A stretch of 64,000 bases of DNA from Epiperipatus broadwayi (GCA_028023455.1 JAQFVV010012405.1:3103149-3167148), one strand, 5' to 3'. Counted from the stretch's first letter, positions 49,401-63,325 are shown. Program-made: numbers and translations. The notes: a model not told the origin generated them from the letters alone.

Positions 49401-52400
49401 TTCATGAACAAACAGAAAGGCATAATGATTGGAAATTAAATGATGTCATAGAGTTTTATAAATTAATAAGAAAAATAGTAATGACTGAAGAAATTTATAT
49501 TTTTATAATGGAAAGGTATTATGTTCTGAGATGGAATTCCAGGAAAGCTAATAAGAGTCACTTATATAGGATATCTTGAATATAATATTAATAGCAATTT
49601 TTTCTTGCTATAATAGACCTATCAAACTCAAAGCAATTGAGAAAGATACATGAATATTGAAAATATTTTATTTCAGGTTGGAACAAAAGCAGCATTTCCC
49701 TTTATAGCCAACATGTGCATACAAAGATCAGAAAATTGCTGATCAATTTACAAAATCTTTGGATAATGCGAGGAAAGTAAAAGTGGAAAGATTATGGAAA
49801 AAGAAAATGGAAACTTGGTGGTTTTAAAAGCATCTTCAAAAGAACTATTTCTGTTACTGCAAATGAACTTTCCCATTTTATTTATCAGATTCCTAAACTT
49901 AGTATAAATAGAATAAGGAAAATATATAATTACTGCAGATTTGCAAATTTCAGTATGCTTCTCTAATGTCAAACATTTTACATTAAAAATAGAGATAAAA
50001 CTCTTCATAGAGTAGTGCCATGTGATATTTAATGGTATAATACATTAAAAATGTGGTGTATTTCCAAAACTTTTAAAAAATTTAAATATTCAGCAATATT
50101 ATTTATACAGAACTATTTATTGCAAAACATTTTACATAAAAACAAAACTGTAGCAGTTTAAAATGAAATGACTGACAGTGAGCAAAAAATTGTCACTCAA
50201 TATCAGCTACTCAAAAGAATCATATTAACAATAATTTGTCTTATAATTGAGGTACATCTATTTATAAAGCAGACTTGTTTTAGACCAAGAAAAAACTGTG
50301 TGATTTTTACTTTTATCAACTCACATTATTTATTTATTCCATCTCCTATCTTATTTGATACATTCATTAGTAATTTTCCAGAAATAGAAGGCAGGGAAAT
50401 TTATTTAGGTTGCCAACATTGCTTTAATTTCACACAAAAAAAGATCATTTTAAAAATGGGTGACAATCAATATATAAATGCAAATCTTTTTGCAAAGTCA
50501 TATATTATTCCTAACTTAAGAAAAATAGTATTCTTAATATTTATTTAAACAATATGAAAACAATAGATTGGAATATAAGTCTAGCATATTATTTAGGGGT
50601 AACCTTAGCCATATCATAACTTATTTTTCTGATTTATCAAAGATTATACTTAATATAATTTTTAGGAATACCTAATTAAAAAGCTGATTGGAAATACTTG
50701 ATATTGTAATGCAAGTACTTTATGTGCATCTTCATCAGCACTGGCACCTTTTACTGGTAAATACTTCACCTCTCTGTGAACAAAAAGAGCCTGTAATAAA
50801 CTTTTATAAACTCAAATACTCATTATCTTAGGAATTATTCTTGACACACTCATATTTATTTTTTTTTTTTTTTGCTATGGCTTCCTATTCTTTCACATGT
50901 TGTTTTATTAAATATCAGAAGAAAAGTTGCTTTATAGAAATGATTAAAAAGGTTGTTTAAATAAGTCTGACTTGAAAATAACCCAAGATATATTTTCATT
51001 ATATAAAACTTTTTGCAAATCAAGAATTTCTTTCTCACTGTTTTACCAAAATGTCTGGAAATGAAGAATTTTGGCATAAAAAATAGACTTCCTATGAGAT
51101 TTTCAGCACATTACCTTTTTTGGCTTAACCATTAAAACCAAATGTTAACCATTTGTAAAACTACTATTTTATCTAGTTTATTGTATGGAAATTAAACTTG
51201 GACACCCTATCAGTAAATATAAAGGTATTAGGAAATTTCCATTTAAGGATGCTCTGTAAAATTTTAAAAATAAATGGCAAAATCATAAAAACAATGTGCT
51301 TTGTTCTTCAGTTTGTGACATATGATATACTATTAATTCCACTATTGTAAAATCTTATCTTTCTTAGATTGGACATGTAAAATGAATGAACAATAGAATG
51401 GTGAACTTGAGCATGAGTTTCATGGGTGAGATAGATTTCATCTGTGTTTTAAGGAAGCACAATCTCAGTTTTTTTCAATGGAAGATATGACAGAAAATAG
51501 AATGCATTGTAGAGCTACAATTAGATATAGTGTTGAAATATTTCAGAAAAGTTTTCTACTGAGGAAACTAAAAAATAACAATAAAGGATTAATATTTTGA
51601 GTGTTTCATAAAAAATTATCTTTTTAAAATATAAATAGAATTAGAATCATAAATCATCTTATGTTGTGTAAATTAGGATATGATATAAAAGCAAAGTTTA
51701 GTTTTTCTGTAACAGTATTTACTTTTTTAAAAACTTTAATTAATTAATATAAATTGTAATTGTAATAATTAATTTTCTTTGTAAAAGTCTAAAGTTTTTA
51801 ACTTCTTTATTAAACGCTAGTTTCCAAAGATATACTCAATGGCAGTATTTGACTCAGTTTAATTCCTTTGCATCTATAAAAGCTTATATATAATGAAATA
51901 AGTTTCTTTGCAGCAAAAAAAAAAAGTTTTTATCTTTCATAGTGGAATAATGAATTAAAATCTATGAATACTTGAATGGTTTTCATTTACTTTTTCTCTC
52001 CATGAATAGCTAAATATTTATTGATTAATATCTCAATACTAATTAAATTGGATCATTGTTTTGTCTCATATTTTTCTTTCAGTCATTGACATTTAAATAT
52101 AATTTTGATGTTTTTTTCTTTTAAGGAATTATTTTCTAATTTTTAACACATTTGTATTATTCACTATCTTAATATTCATCTTGTCCCTTGTTATACCGTT
52201 TCCTCATGTTATATAAATAAGGATTCTGCCTTTAACAATAAAGTTAAATGTTAAAATATTTTTTTATTACTAAATAGAAAAATAAAAATAGATTAACAGA
52301 AAAATTCTAAAGAACCCACTGTATGGAAGGAGCTTTTTCAGCATTTTTTTTTGTCATGTGGGGATTAGTAAAGCATTAATCACTAGACTTCTGAACTGCA

Positions 52401-54044
52401 AGGTAGTGAATGTTTTTACATATTTCTATATTTAGTTTTTTTAGCTTCATCTTTTTAATATAATTTTTCATTGATAGATGTTCAGAACAAACAATAATTA
52501 AATTTCTTTTTATATGTATTTTTTTTATATATTTTCCTTATTTGATATTATTTTTTATTTATTACTCGAACTTCATGTATTTATGATTTAAATTTTTATT
52601 GTTGTTTATATTTAGGAAATACCTTATTCTCACCGAAATAACTGAAAATGAAAATATAGTGAAACAGACTATTGTGTTGGTTTCTATACTTTTACCATTA
52701 GTAAAAAATTTTTTTTACTTTCTTATTATATTCTAAAATTTTGCTGAAAGCTTTTTCCTTTGTATCTTTTTATTCTTAATGAATTTGAAAAAAAAAAGTT
52801 TCTATATTTGGAATTTTTTTATTATCTGTAATTTAACAAAGGTATTCAAAAAAGAATTTTAACATTTTTTTTTCATAATTTCAATAGTAAATAAGCTCTT
52901 TTAAAAAAAAAAAAAAAAAAAAAAAGAGTAAATGGGTTACTTTTTTTTTTTAATCCTTATTTTTATATTTTCTTGTTTATTAGAAATCTAAAATATAAAT
53001 GTTACTTTTAAAATATTTTGTAATTATGTTTTAATTTTTATATATAACATTTAATGATAATTTCTTCAAGATTTTATCTTATGCAATTGAGCACAATGTC
53101 TGTAGTGGACTCAAGATCTAAAGATTTTAAATTGATTTTCAATTTCATAGATGGTCAGATGGGATATTATTGTTTTTATACTTATTTTTATTAAATGGTA
53201 ATTTTAGTTAAGGGTTGTGGAGAAAAATAATAATTTGGAACTGATTCTTCTAAAAATCTCAGCACAGTTAACTTTTAAAGATTCACTATCTCCCCTTTGT
53301 GTTTTATATACTTATGTTTTATCACTTGTAATGTTCATCTTAATGATGCAACAGATTTAATTATTTTAAAATGAAGCTCTATATGCTGAAAACTTTTTAC
53401 AATTCATAATACAGTTTTAAATATTGTACTAATTGAAAGAGGGCATTAGAGAACGATAAACGTCAATTACCAAATATATAGTTTTTTATCATCTTAATTA
53501 CTGAATCTATCTTTAAGAAAAGAAAATATTTGTAGATAGAAGCTTTTAATACAAACACATATAATAAAATTAAATTAAAAATGTTTTGTAGATTACAATT
53601 TTATTATGTACTTGCATACTTTTCACTAAGGTAAATGTACCATTTTTGGATAAAATGTTTATAATAGTAATTAGTATTGTGAACATTTTAATTAAAAGTA
53701 ATTTCAATTTCATTAGCCAAAGATATGTTACTAAAAACGTATTCTTTGAAATTTATTAATGTGATAATAGGTTAAAGTGTTGCAATCTATTTATATACTT
53801 TTACTCTGGTTAGCCATGATAATTGACCCTAAAATCTAACATGAAAAATAAGCAATATTAATTTATTACTTTAAGTTCAAAAAATAAAACAATTGATTAA
53901 AAAATAAAGCTTAAATTGAAAAAAATGTTAATTAAAGAATAAATATTTTGTGTAACTTATTATTTAAAAAAAAAATACTAATCTGTGAGAAAATATACTA
54001 TTTAAAAACTATTTTGGCAGCTATAATTTTAAAATAAAAATATA
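49401..54044. other. AT-rich spacer, no gene seen
   Basis: The 126-codon plus-strand frame at 50168-50548 has no recognised domain and a composition like the background. Poly-A at 52902-52925. No other structure was seen. Confidence 0.55.
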
Positions 54045-55023
54045 CACCTGGGTCTCGTTTTATGCGGATTATTTTAATGCGATTTTGAAGTTATGCAATT
54101 CATGTTTCTTTTTAATATCTTTCATATTTCACTATATTTATTAGATATCAAGAAATTTAAATTATTAATAACTTATTTTCACTTGAAAAACTTTTTTTTC
54201 CCCCAAAAATATAACATTATATTAGCAGCTAATGTGAATATGGACTGAAGCTGTATTTAGAATTTTAGCTTCTATGTAAATAACCTATTTATACTAATGA
54301 GTAAATAATAATAATAGATTTATACTTACGTATAAAAATATTCCACTAAATATTAAAAAAAAATTAAACTTTTAAAATGTATTTTGTTATATATAATAGA
54401 AATAAATAATCTTTTAGATTTTTAAAATAAAAAACAAAGATTTTATAAACTGAAAATAATCTTTCTAATGATAATGTATAATCTTTTTGTTTTGATTGCA
54501 ATCTTATTTTTTTAATATAGAAATAGAAAACCATTAACACAGCACAAGACTGAAAGTGGTGTTAGTTGTACATCACATCATGAATAAAAATAAAGTGGCT
54601 AACAGGTTTTTCTGGGCATAATTGCTGAGAGATTTTTGACTTCGTTTAAAAAGAAGCCACAATACATTACATCATATGGAATCTGATTTCTTGCCAGTTT
54701 CCAAATGAATGCTAGCGATAATTATTAAAATATATATGAAAAATGTAAAATTAAATACTGTAGTTAATAAAAAAAGGAAAAAAAAAGATTGTCTTGTATT
54801 AATTTTTTTCAATTTGAATTTTTTTAGTAGTCATACTTTATTTGCTTATTTTTAATGCAAATTTTAAAGTAATTTTTCCTTGTTGCTTTGCTTTTATGTG
54901 AATTCTGCAAATTACAGCACCTATCCCCCATTTTTCAAGGTAAGTTAAGTCTATTTTTGTGCGATTTCTTTTAATGCGGGTTTTCTGTGGATCCTATCTA
55001 CTGCATAAAATGAGACCCAGGTA
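54045..55023. mobile_element. Non-autonomous TIR element, pogo/Tc1-mariner-like, TA flanks
   Basis: The left end 'cctgggtctcgttttatgc' (54047-54065) and the reversed right end 'cctgggtctcattttatgc' (55003-55021) match at 18 of 19 positions. Both sides are bordered by TA (54043-54044 and 55024-55025). Just inside, 'ttttaatgcg' recurs at both ends in the same orientation, like subterminal transposase-binding repeats. The CCTGGGTCTCGTTTTATGC wording resembles ends of the Tigger/pogo type. No transposase frame is visible in the 979 bp. Confidence 0.7.
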
Positions 55024-55689
55024 TATAAAAAACATTTTTGTGCTGTCACAATTTTGCTTCTTACATATCTATAGAATGTGATGTTTTCTGTATCACTTAT
55101 TCATTGAATTAAAATAAAGCACGATGAAAAAAACTAGCCACAATACACATTTTAAAATTAAATAATAACACAATGTACACCTTAAAATTTATTTTTCATG
55201 TATTTTATGTTTAATTGTTAAAAATTTTCATTTTTATAGTTTCGAACTCGTAATAATATTTTTTTTTTGCAGTGCTATTAATTTTTTTTATTTAGATCAT
55301 GTATTTTATTTTACAAAAAATTAGTAAAATTATATAAAGTATAGGTAAATAAATGTTATGTACTAATGGTTGTTGAAGTTGTACATATTTGTAAATACAA
55401 GCTTATAAAAGCAATGTCACACTATATATGACTTGCTTTATTGATTACAATAATGTATGTTAGTAAATTTTATTTTTGTTCTTTTGCTGATCTATGTCTA
55501 TAATAAAAATGACTATTATCTTAAATAAGTCACAAACAAATTATGAGATTATTGATTTCAAATTGATAAAGCAACTGATAGTTAAACTTACATTTAGTAA
55601 CATTTTCTCATACAAAGTTGATTGCATTAAACAAAATCATTTGTTTTCACTCAATAACTTATAAATTATGGTGATTATTATGAAAAAAA

Positions 55690-56490
55690 ATCTTGCTTTT
55701 TTCCCAAAATGCTTCAAATAAACCTTTATATAAGAAAAGGGGGTAAAGAGAGAAGGCAGTGTGTTCTTTTCTCTGAAAAAGTTTTGACTTTTTCTTTAGA
55801 TTAAGAGAATTTTATTTATTTAATAAATCAGTAGTTGGAGTATTAATATCAATGGATACATAATATTAATCATTGGATGTAGATTTCACTATTTGAGGCA
55901 ATAGAGTCAATGTGCAAATTGAAAAATTTGACAAATGGCAATTAAAATAATATAAATTAATTTCAAAAATAGCTTTTAAAAATTTATGTTTTTTTTTCCA
56001 AAATGCTTCAGATAAATATCTATGTTAGAAAATGAAGAGAGAAGACTGTTCATTCTTTTCTCTAAAAATTTTTTTCCTTTGGATCGAGAGTATTTTATTT
56101 ATAATAAATCAGGAGTTTGAGTATTAATCTTGATATATTTATTATATAATATTAACTCATGAGTATATTTTACATTTACATATTTCATTTTTTGAGTTGA
56201 TATTTTAATATGTAAATTGAAAAATTTTACAAATATCAATTAAAACAATGTAAATCAATTTCAAAAATAGGTTTAAAATTTATATAATTAATTTAAAAAT
56301 TTGTCATTTCTTTTCAAAATGCTTCAGATAAACCTCTCTATAAGAAAATGCAGTAAAGTGAGAAGATGGTCTGTTCTTTTCTCTAAAAAAGTTTTGTCTT
56401 GTGCTTTGGGTTGAGAGTATTTCAGTTGTTTAATAAACCAATAGTTTGAGTATTAATCTTTATGTATTTTATTTGTGAGTATATGTTAAA
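55690..56490. repeat. Diverged tandem repeat, three units of ~0.3 kb
   Basis: 'caaaatgcttcagataaa' starts units at about 55705, 55999 and 56315. 'gttcttttctct', 'taataaatcag.agtttgagt' and 'gtaaattgaaaaattt' recur at the same offsets. Units are diverged, so the array is old. Confidence 0.85.
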
Positions 56491-59275
56491 AATTAATATA
56501 TATTTTTTGACACTACATAATAAAATGTTTAAGTAAGACACTAAATTAAAAATTAATAAATCATTTTCACTATTTTTGTACACTTTTACTATAAGTGCTT
56601 TTAAGGATATTGCGTCTGTATGTTTTTCTCCATCTTTCTTTTAATATATGAAATTACTCATTTTATTTTGAAAGCAACTTATCTGATTATTTTAATTTTA
56701 TCTTCTGGATAAACTCTTTTATTGTTAATTTTATAAAATTATCATTCTTGTACAAGTTAATTAATACTTGATTTTTTTTTTTTTTTAAAAAAAAAATGAA
56801 ATCTGTTTTCACCTACTAAATTTAAACTGTATCCACTATGTTACAAATCAAGACTTACCATTATTATTTCTATTGATAAATCTTGAGATATGTTTTTATT
56901 ACACTTATACCCTGATTAATGCTTGTCTTTTATGCAAGGATTCACAATAGAAATCATCATCAATTTGTACCTATTATAATGATTGTAAAAAAATAAAATA
57001 AACATATGGTGGACATGTTGTAAGAATGATGATGTTATAGGTTAGTTACTAACACATAATCACCCAAAAGCACGATAGTGTCTTTCATACTGAAACTGTA
57101 TAGTACAGAGTTTATTCATAATACATACACAATGTTAGTGTTGTATACAATATTTTGATTGTAAACTTTAAATATGATTAATGAATGAACAACACAGTAT
57201 TTTACTTAATTTTTTGTTTAGCATCTTTCCATGGCAGTTAGTTTTTTTTAATGATATATCCAAAATAAAAATTTTCATCATTAATGATTACAAAGTTCCC
57301 TCAAAAAATACATTAATACTATATATTAAATTTTAAAATGTGTACATTAGTTTACAAACAGTACACTGTATTTATTCACTTTTATGGATTAAATTTTTTT
57401 TACTAATAGTTCTTTGCTTGCTGTAAAAATAACGATCGTAATTTAGTTATTGTAATTATTAGTTTGAAAAAAAAAATAAAAAAAATTCACAATAATGAAC
57501 TTTGTATGACCAAAAATGACTAAATCTAAATTAAAAATAACACAATTTATTTGCTTGATTTTACAACATCTCATAATGTTATCACATATGTTTAAAAATG
57601 TAGAACTGAAAAAATATTCAGTATAAAACTGTTAAAATAAATATATTTTCGGTTTAAAAAATATATACAAAATTGCATATAAATAAACTGAAAAAGATTC
57701 ATATCTTTAATATTTACTTCTACTATGTTAATCGAAAAATTTTAAAATCATTTCAAAAAACATGTCTAACACACTTAATGAAATGTGACATCTTTTCGGG
57801 GGGGAAAATACCACAGCTGCTGTATATATTGGTATAAAAAGCCTTAAATATTCTTTACAAGTATGCAAACATAGAATGCATTAGATACATTTTTTTCTTT
57901 TCTAATACATAAGAATATTTTTAAGTAGTTTTGATAATTAGATATGTTATTAAACATTTTTTTAAAATTCTAAATAATTCCATATAAGAAATATAATATA
58001 GTAGTCCAAAATTGGAAAAAATAAGACTTCAATATGGATTTATTTTCAGTGCAATGAGAAACAGTTGCATGGAAGAACACAAAAACTTGTTAACTGCTAG
58101 TTTCACTTTTTCATTGATTTTCCTGTACTTTTGAACAGTTAAAAAACACATTTTTAAAATATCTACATACATTTTAAAATAGCATAGCTTCAACTAATAT
58201 GATGATGAAAAATTCAAGAAAATCTATCAGCTTGGAAACAGAAATAGATATCTTTGCTCGACTAGAAATTGAAGGAAGTCATGATGTTTGTTCTTTTATG
58301 GGTTTATTCACATTTATTGTTGCCCCTATTTTTAAAATCGAAGTGCTCAAACTATTGTAGGTATATCCAAACTTTTCAAAATCATGAAATCCCATGTAAA
58401 AAAAAATCCAAGAAGCTAATCAAACATCCATTATACACTTTTCTTTTAGATCTTCAGCTGTCATGTGATGGATTCCTGCAAAAAAAAAAAAAAACCAAGA
58501 TCGTCAAATAATTTAGAAGACAACAGTGGACCTTAAAATAAGTAATTCATGATTTAGAACAACATTAAGATAAGTGTTTTTACATAGATCTAAGTTGTAT
58601 TATCATATACATTTTAAGTATATACTTACTACATATATAAGATTAAGTTGTTTATTCATACCTTATAATGTGATTTTTAGCTGGACTAACCTTCCAAATT
58701 TTACTCCATAGGAAACCTTTGTAACTCCTTGCTCTTTATGCAGTATTCTTGCTTAATGATGAAATTAGGGTGAATCATTGGCCTCACTATGTGAGATAAA
58801 AGTGTATTTGAGTTTAATGAAATATATATTAAATTTTGAATACCATTAAATTGTCTTATGCCTGAGATTTTTTTCCTGAATAATTAGTCTGTTACCAATA
58901 GACTTTTTATCTATTCATTGGTCAGTAAATGAGAATGTAATTATTAGTATCTATAGTTCTAAGTTATTCAGATAAGTATTGATGTAGTGATCATAAAAAA
59001 AAAAATGATTGTAATGTGATTCAAGAGGTGAGAGGGATAAATATATTTTTATGGAACTAAGTATACAGTTTAATATTATTTTATGTTAAGATTTTTTTTT
59101 AATTAAAAAAGAAATACATCATATATATAAATCAAATGGTGAGTTTCTCAGATCATGAGATGCCCCTGAAATTATAGCTTGAGGATTAATCGAAAAATCT
59201 TTAGCTCTCAAGTTTGTTACTTTATCATATTTAACTATATAAAAATGCTATACTACAGTAATAATAGTATAAAAG

Positions 59276-59277
<2 letters not shown>
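56491..59277. other. AT-rich spacer, no gene seen
   Basis: Poly-T/poly-A pair at about 56771-56799. No convincing frame. Confidence 0.6.

Positions 59278-59319
<42 letters not shown>
59278..59319. repeat. (AT)n microsatellite
   Basis: AT run of about 42 bases. Confidence 0.95.
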
Positions 59320-59322
<3 letters not shown>

Positions 59323-59889
59323 CGATCAAGAAGAATAGTGAACTAATATGTTATTAGATTGTATGTACTTGCTTTGGTTGCTATCAAACATAGTCCTCAA
59401 ATAATGTTGTACAAAATATTTTTATTTATATAAAAATGTAAAAGTTGTAGTGAAAATTAATTTTAGCATTTTAGAGGCATATATAAACGAATATTTTTGT
59501 TAAAATAAAATGATCACCATATATGATCTAAAATATATTAAATCAAATTTATAAAAAGCATATTGATTAATGCACTTTAATTACTCTAAAAGCAAGAGAA
59601 AAGAAAGTGTTAATAAAATTATATAGAACTCTAAATATACATAAGTAAGAGAAGCATACACACTATTCCTTTGGGTCAAATTTAAAGGTTAAAATATTTG
59701 TCTTTATCATTATCATAATTTCTAACTAGTTTGATACGATGGATTTTGTTTCAGACTATTACTATGTTAACATACAGACTAGATTTTTTTTTTCTGTGGT
59801 GTACTGGAAGAGAGTAATTATTTACGTGATTGATATTAATGTAAATGAGATCTTAGTTTATTTTGTAATAGCTTCTTTTACATTTCAGA

Positions 59890-60510
59890 TGTATCTTTAT
59901 TTATATGAATTGAAAAAGAATGGGGAAATATGGAGGTTGTTTAATATATCTATAAAGATATTACACATGGGAAAGAGAAAGGTGAATAATTCCATGTGGG
60001 TGTATGTTTAAAATTAAAAAATCAGATTTATTAATTTTTAACAGGTTTAAACTTTATATCTGTGATAGAGATAATATTTAGTTTAGAAAATGATTACTAA
60101 TAATTATTATTGTATTTATCTGAGATGGATGGTGTCAAAGTTGTTAGTGGAGTGAGTTTAGCAATGGTAAATAAAAATGCAACAATTTACTATAGATAAA
60201 TACTCTTCATATATATATATATATATGACCTCTGCCAATTGATGAGTGCTGGTTCAGCATGAAATGCATCTTGGGGGTCATTTGCCCTTTATTGTATCTT
60301 TATTTATATGAATTTAAAAGGAATGGGGAAGTATGGAAAAAGTTTAATATCTCTATATAGATATTACATATTGCAAAGAGAACGTGAATAACTCCATGTG
60401 TGTGTATGTTTAAAATAAAAAAATCAGATATATTAATCTTTAACTAATCATTTTGTATTTAGCTGAGGTGGATGGTGTCAAAGTTGTGAGTGGAGTGAGT
60501 TAGACAATGG
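59890..60510. repeat. Direct duplication of a ~0.28-kb segment
   Basis: Copy 1 (59890-60167) and copy 2 (60293-60510) share 'gtatctttatttatatgaat', 'aactccatgtg.gtgtatgt', 'ggatggtgtcaaagttgt' and 'agtggagtgagtt'. Copy 2 lacks about 55 bases. A fragment of the SINE-like family ('gatgagtgctggttcagca', about 60242) lies between the copies. Confidence 0.85.
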
Positions 60511-60512
60511 GA

Positions 60513-61384
60513 TACTGTGGTATTAGAGCTGTGACATGAAGAATTATAATCGTTTAATCATTAAATTAATTAGGTTATTAAATCAAAAACATATTTTAAA
60601 ATCTACATTTAAAAAAAAAAACAATTTAATAAAAAAAATATGAAAAGCATTAATGTGAAGAATAGTTAAAATGCATGTTTAAATCAAATTGAGTGTGTGT
60701 TTGCACGTGCATATTCTGAGATAATCTATTTTAATACATTGTACAGGTTTACACCTGCATTTTATATGTAATATATGCGGGTTTGAACTCAAACTCTCAC
60801 ACAACTCTTGGTGCCATCTTATATTGCTGACTCAGCTGATCACACACATATTGAAAAGATAAATAATCACCAATATACGTATTTCGTGCTAAACCAACAC
60901 TCATTAAAGTATGAAGATTGGTTATCTTAATATAAAGCTGAGTACTAATTGTATATATGTGTGGAGATGGTAATCTGAACCAACTGATGAGTTCTGGTTT
61001 AGCACGAAATACGAATATTGGTGATTATTTATCATTTCAACATGTGTGTGATCAGGTGAGTCAGCAATATAAGATGGCACTGAGAATTGTAGGTAGTGTG
61101 AAAGTCTGAGTTCGAATCCCGCATATATTACATATATAAATGCAGGTGTAAGCCTGTACTATGTATTAAAATAGATTATGCAGAATATGCACGTGCGAAC
61201 ACACCCTTAATTAGATTTAAACACGCATTTTAACTATTTTTTACATTAATGCTTTTCGTATTTTTTTTGTTAAATTGTTTTTTTTTAAAATGTAGATTTT
61301 AAAATATGTTTTTGATTTAATAACCTAATTAATTTAATAATTAAACGATTATAATTCTTCATGTCGCAGCTCTAATACACAGTA
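60513..61384. mobile_element. 872-bp foldback element with ~390-bp arms
   Basis: Left arm 60513-60904, right arm 60987-61384, loop about 82 bases. The arms match along their whole length with scattered differences and small indels, for example 'ggtattagagctgtgacatg' against the reversed 'gtgtattagagctgcgacatg'. The loop plus the inner right arm make up the SINE-like family of 13.4 and 14.8 kb, including a consensus B box 'gagttcgaatcccgc' at 61108-61122. The left arm is an inverted copy of the inner right arm and its 3' flank. No target duplication was found. Confidence 0.85.
60905..61122 (+). mobile_element. SINE-like repeat, copy C, best-preserved B box
   Basis: Blocks in the family order from 'cattaaagtatgaagattgg' to 'gaaagtctgagttcgaatcc'. 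'GAGTTCGAATCCCG' is a full polymerase III B box. 'tggcactgagaattgtagg', about 35 bases upstream, fits an A box. This supports a tRNA-derived SINE origin for the family. Confidence 0.65.
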
Positions 61385-63199
61385 CCGATAAGGGTAAATA
61401 ATGAAATAATTTCAAATATACTAAACTGTATATGTAGAATTACTAAGAATGATAAGTATGCTGCCATTATTTATTAAAATTAATCTTTGCTTTTATTAAG
61501 ACTAAATTGTTCTAATATTAGTTATTTATTACATTTTTTTTTTATACTAATGAGAAGCAGCTTGTGAATTAAAAAAAAAAGACTAGCATGTGATATTTTA
61601 TATCAGTTTATAATTTTCTTTACGAATTGTGCTTTTATATATTCATACATAAGTAATACTGTAAAATATAGATTCGAAATAGCCATTTAGAGCACGTGCG
61701 TTTCAGTCATTCTTTACAGAAAATCAACAAAGGAGGAAGTGATACTCTATATTCTGGGCAACTGCGTTTAGGTTTATCATTGTTTCTTTTTTTTTCTTTA
61801 TGATCTAAATAAAAATATTTGGGTATCCTTTTTCCTGACTAATTACTGGATTGTTTTTGAGTGTATCAGGCAAAGATATATATAAAATCCGAACATGGTT
61901 AGAAATTCCAGGTCCTATTTAGATTCAACTGCAGATCGCGCGAGAAGCCAAACTAACCCCCATTCACTTTGATCTTTGTCTCATAATATATAAAAATGCA
62001 TTTCTAAATATTTATACATATGCACACAAACTTAGATAAATGTATGTATTTATTATATTGAATATAAAGTAGTTGTATAATTAGCCCTGCGTTTTTTATT
62101 TGATAATATTTAACTCTTATTTTATTTATTTTTAGCAATATTTTTTTTTTGTATCAAGTTTATTTAATGTCTGAAAGTGATACTTATTTCCATAAAGTGT
62201 TGTGATAAATTGCTTACTGTTAATAAAAGAATTAATTGCAACCCCTACTAGTAAAATTCATTTGTATTGAGCAAGTGCCATCTTTTTCCATTTTTGTTTT
62301 GCCATAGGCAACATTGACCAGGAGGCTTCTAACCAAGTTGACCTTAACTAGGCTAAATGAGTGATAATTACTTATGAAATGGGCTATTTTGTGTCTTTTT
62401 TATATCCCAGGTTGAAGCCTTGAGAGTAAAAGACTGCAAGGACTAGTCTTTGACTGCCCTTAGGGATACTGTTTTTCAGATTAATGTCAAAAACATTGCT
62501 GGGTGGAACTTTGTGATGCATATGAATATTCAATCAGTTATCAGGTTCCTGCACTTATAAAGAAATGCACAGATGGAAATTGGGAGCAATTGTACTTTAA
62601 TATGATTTTTAATAAATTAAAATCATCACTTAAATGCTAAAACAACAAGTATGTTTTGATAGTGGAATTTAAATAAATTCTCTGTCTATAAATATATATT
62701 CCACACACAGACAATTAATGGTATATTTAAACATTGAGTATTTAAAATAGTACAATTCATCAGAATATTTTAAAACGTCATTCATTTTATCACTATAGAA
62801 TGTTACCATGGTAATTTTATCTGCCAGTCTAAATTTCAAAGTAATTGTAATTTAATAATAATTTTTGAATTTTTTTGTCGATGTTGTTTTTAATGCCATT
62901 GAGCACTAAAAATATCACGGATCACAGATTATAAAGGTAGTAGTGAATAATTAGCAGATATTTGGAAATCATGAGGATAAATCATCTTTTATTAGTAATA
63001 AAAGAAAAAAGTAATTGAATGGCTTTATTGATCTATAATTTTTAAGAAGTTCGTGTGCTGTAAATGCCAGAATTGTCATCATCAAAGAAACTTATGTTCC
63101 CGAATCTAATACTCTACCACTGCATTGTATTACACATGGCATTAACTTAATAAATACATAAGAAATAGATAAACCCAATCATCTAAATAAAGTTAGAAA
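61385..63199. other. Spacer, no gene seen
   Basis: A less AT-rich block at about 62270-62600 has no frame or motif that I recognise. A palindrome 'ttaccatggtaa' lies at about 62813. Confidence 0.5.
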
Positions 63200-63325
63200 G
63201 AGCATCATGGTATAGTATTTAGCACATCTGCCTTGCCATGTACATGACCTGGAGTTAAAGTCTATACTGGTGAATCTTGGAAAATTTTCACATTATAAAT
63301 AACAAAGTTTTTTTTTTTTTTTTCA
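63200..63325 (+). mobile_element. tRNA-derived SINE head with poly-T tract
   Basis: 'gagcatcatggtatag', 'tttagcacatctgccttgcc' and 'ggagttaaagtc' follow a tRNA layout of about 72 bases with A box, anticodon-arm region and B box. The anticodon stem does not fold cleanly and the B box is changed, so this is a SINE head and not a working tRNA. A T17 tract follows at 63308-63324. It is a different family from copies A-C. Confidence 0.5.

Noticed and set aside
50168-50548. 126-codon plus-strand frame, among the longest non-transposon frames
   Set aside because: Ile/Phe/Leu-rich composition as expected from AT-rich DNA, no domain, no splice-supported extension. A transcript would be needed to revive it.
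59739-60011. 90-codon hydrophobic frame
   Set aside because: Runs into a duplicated non-coding segment and the second copy does not keep the frame.
63200-63272. A functional tRNA gene
   Set aside because: The anticodon stem does not pair properly and the B box is altered; a SINE head is the better call.
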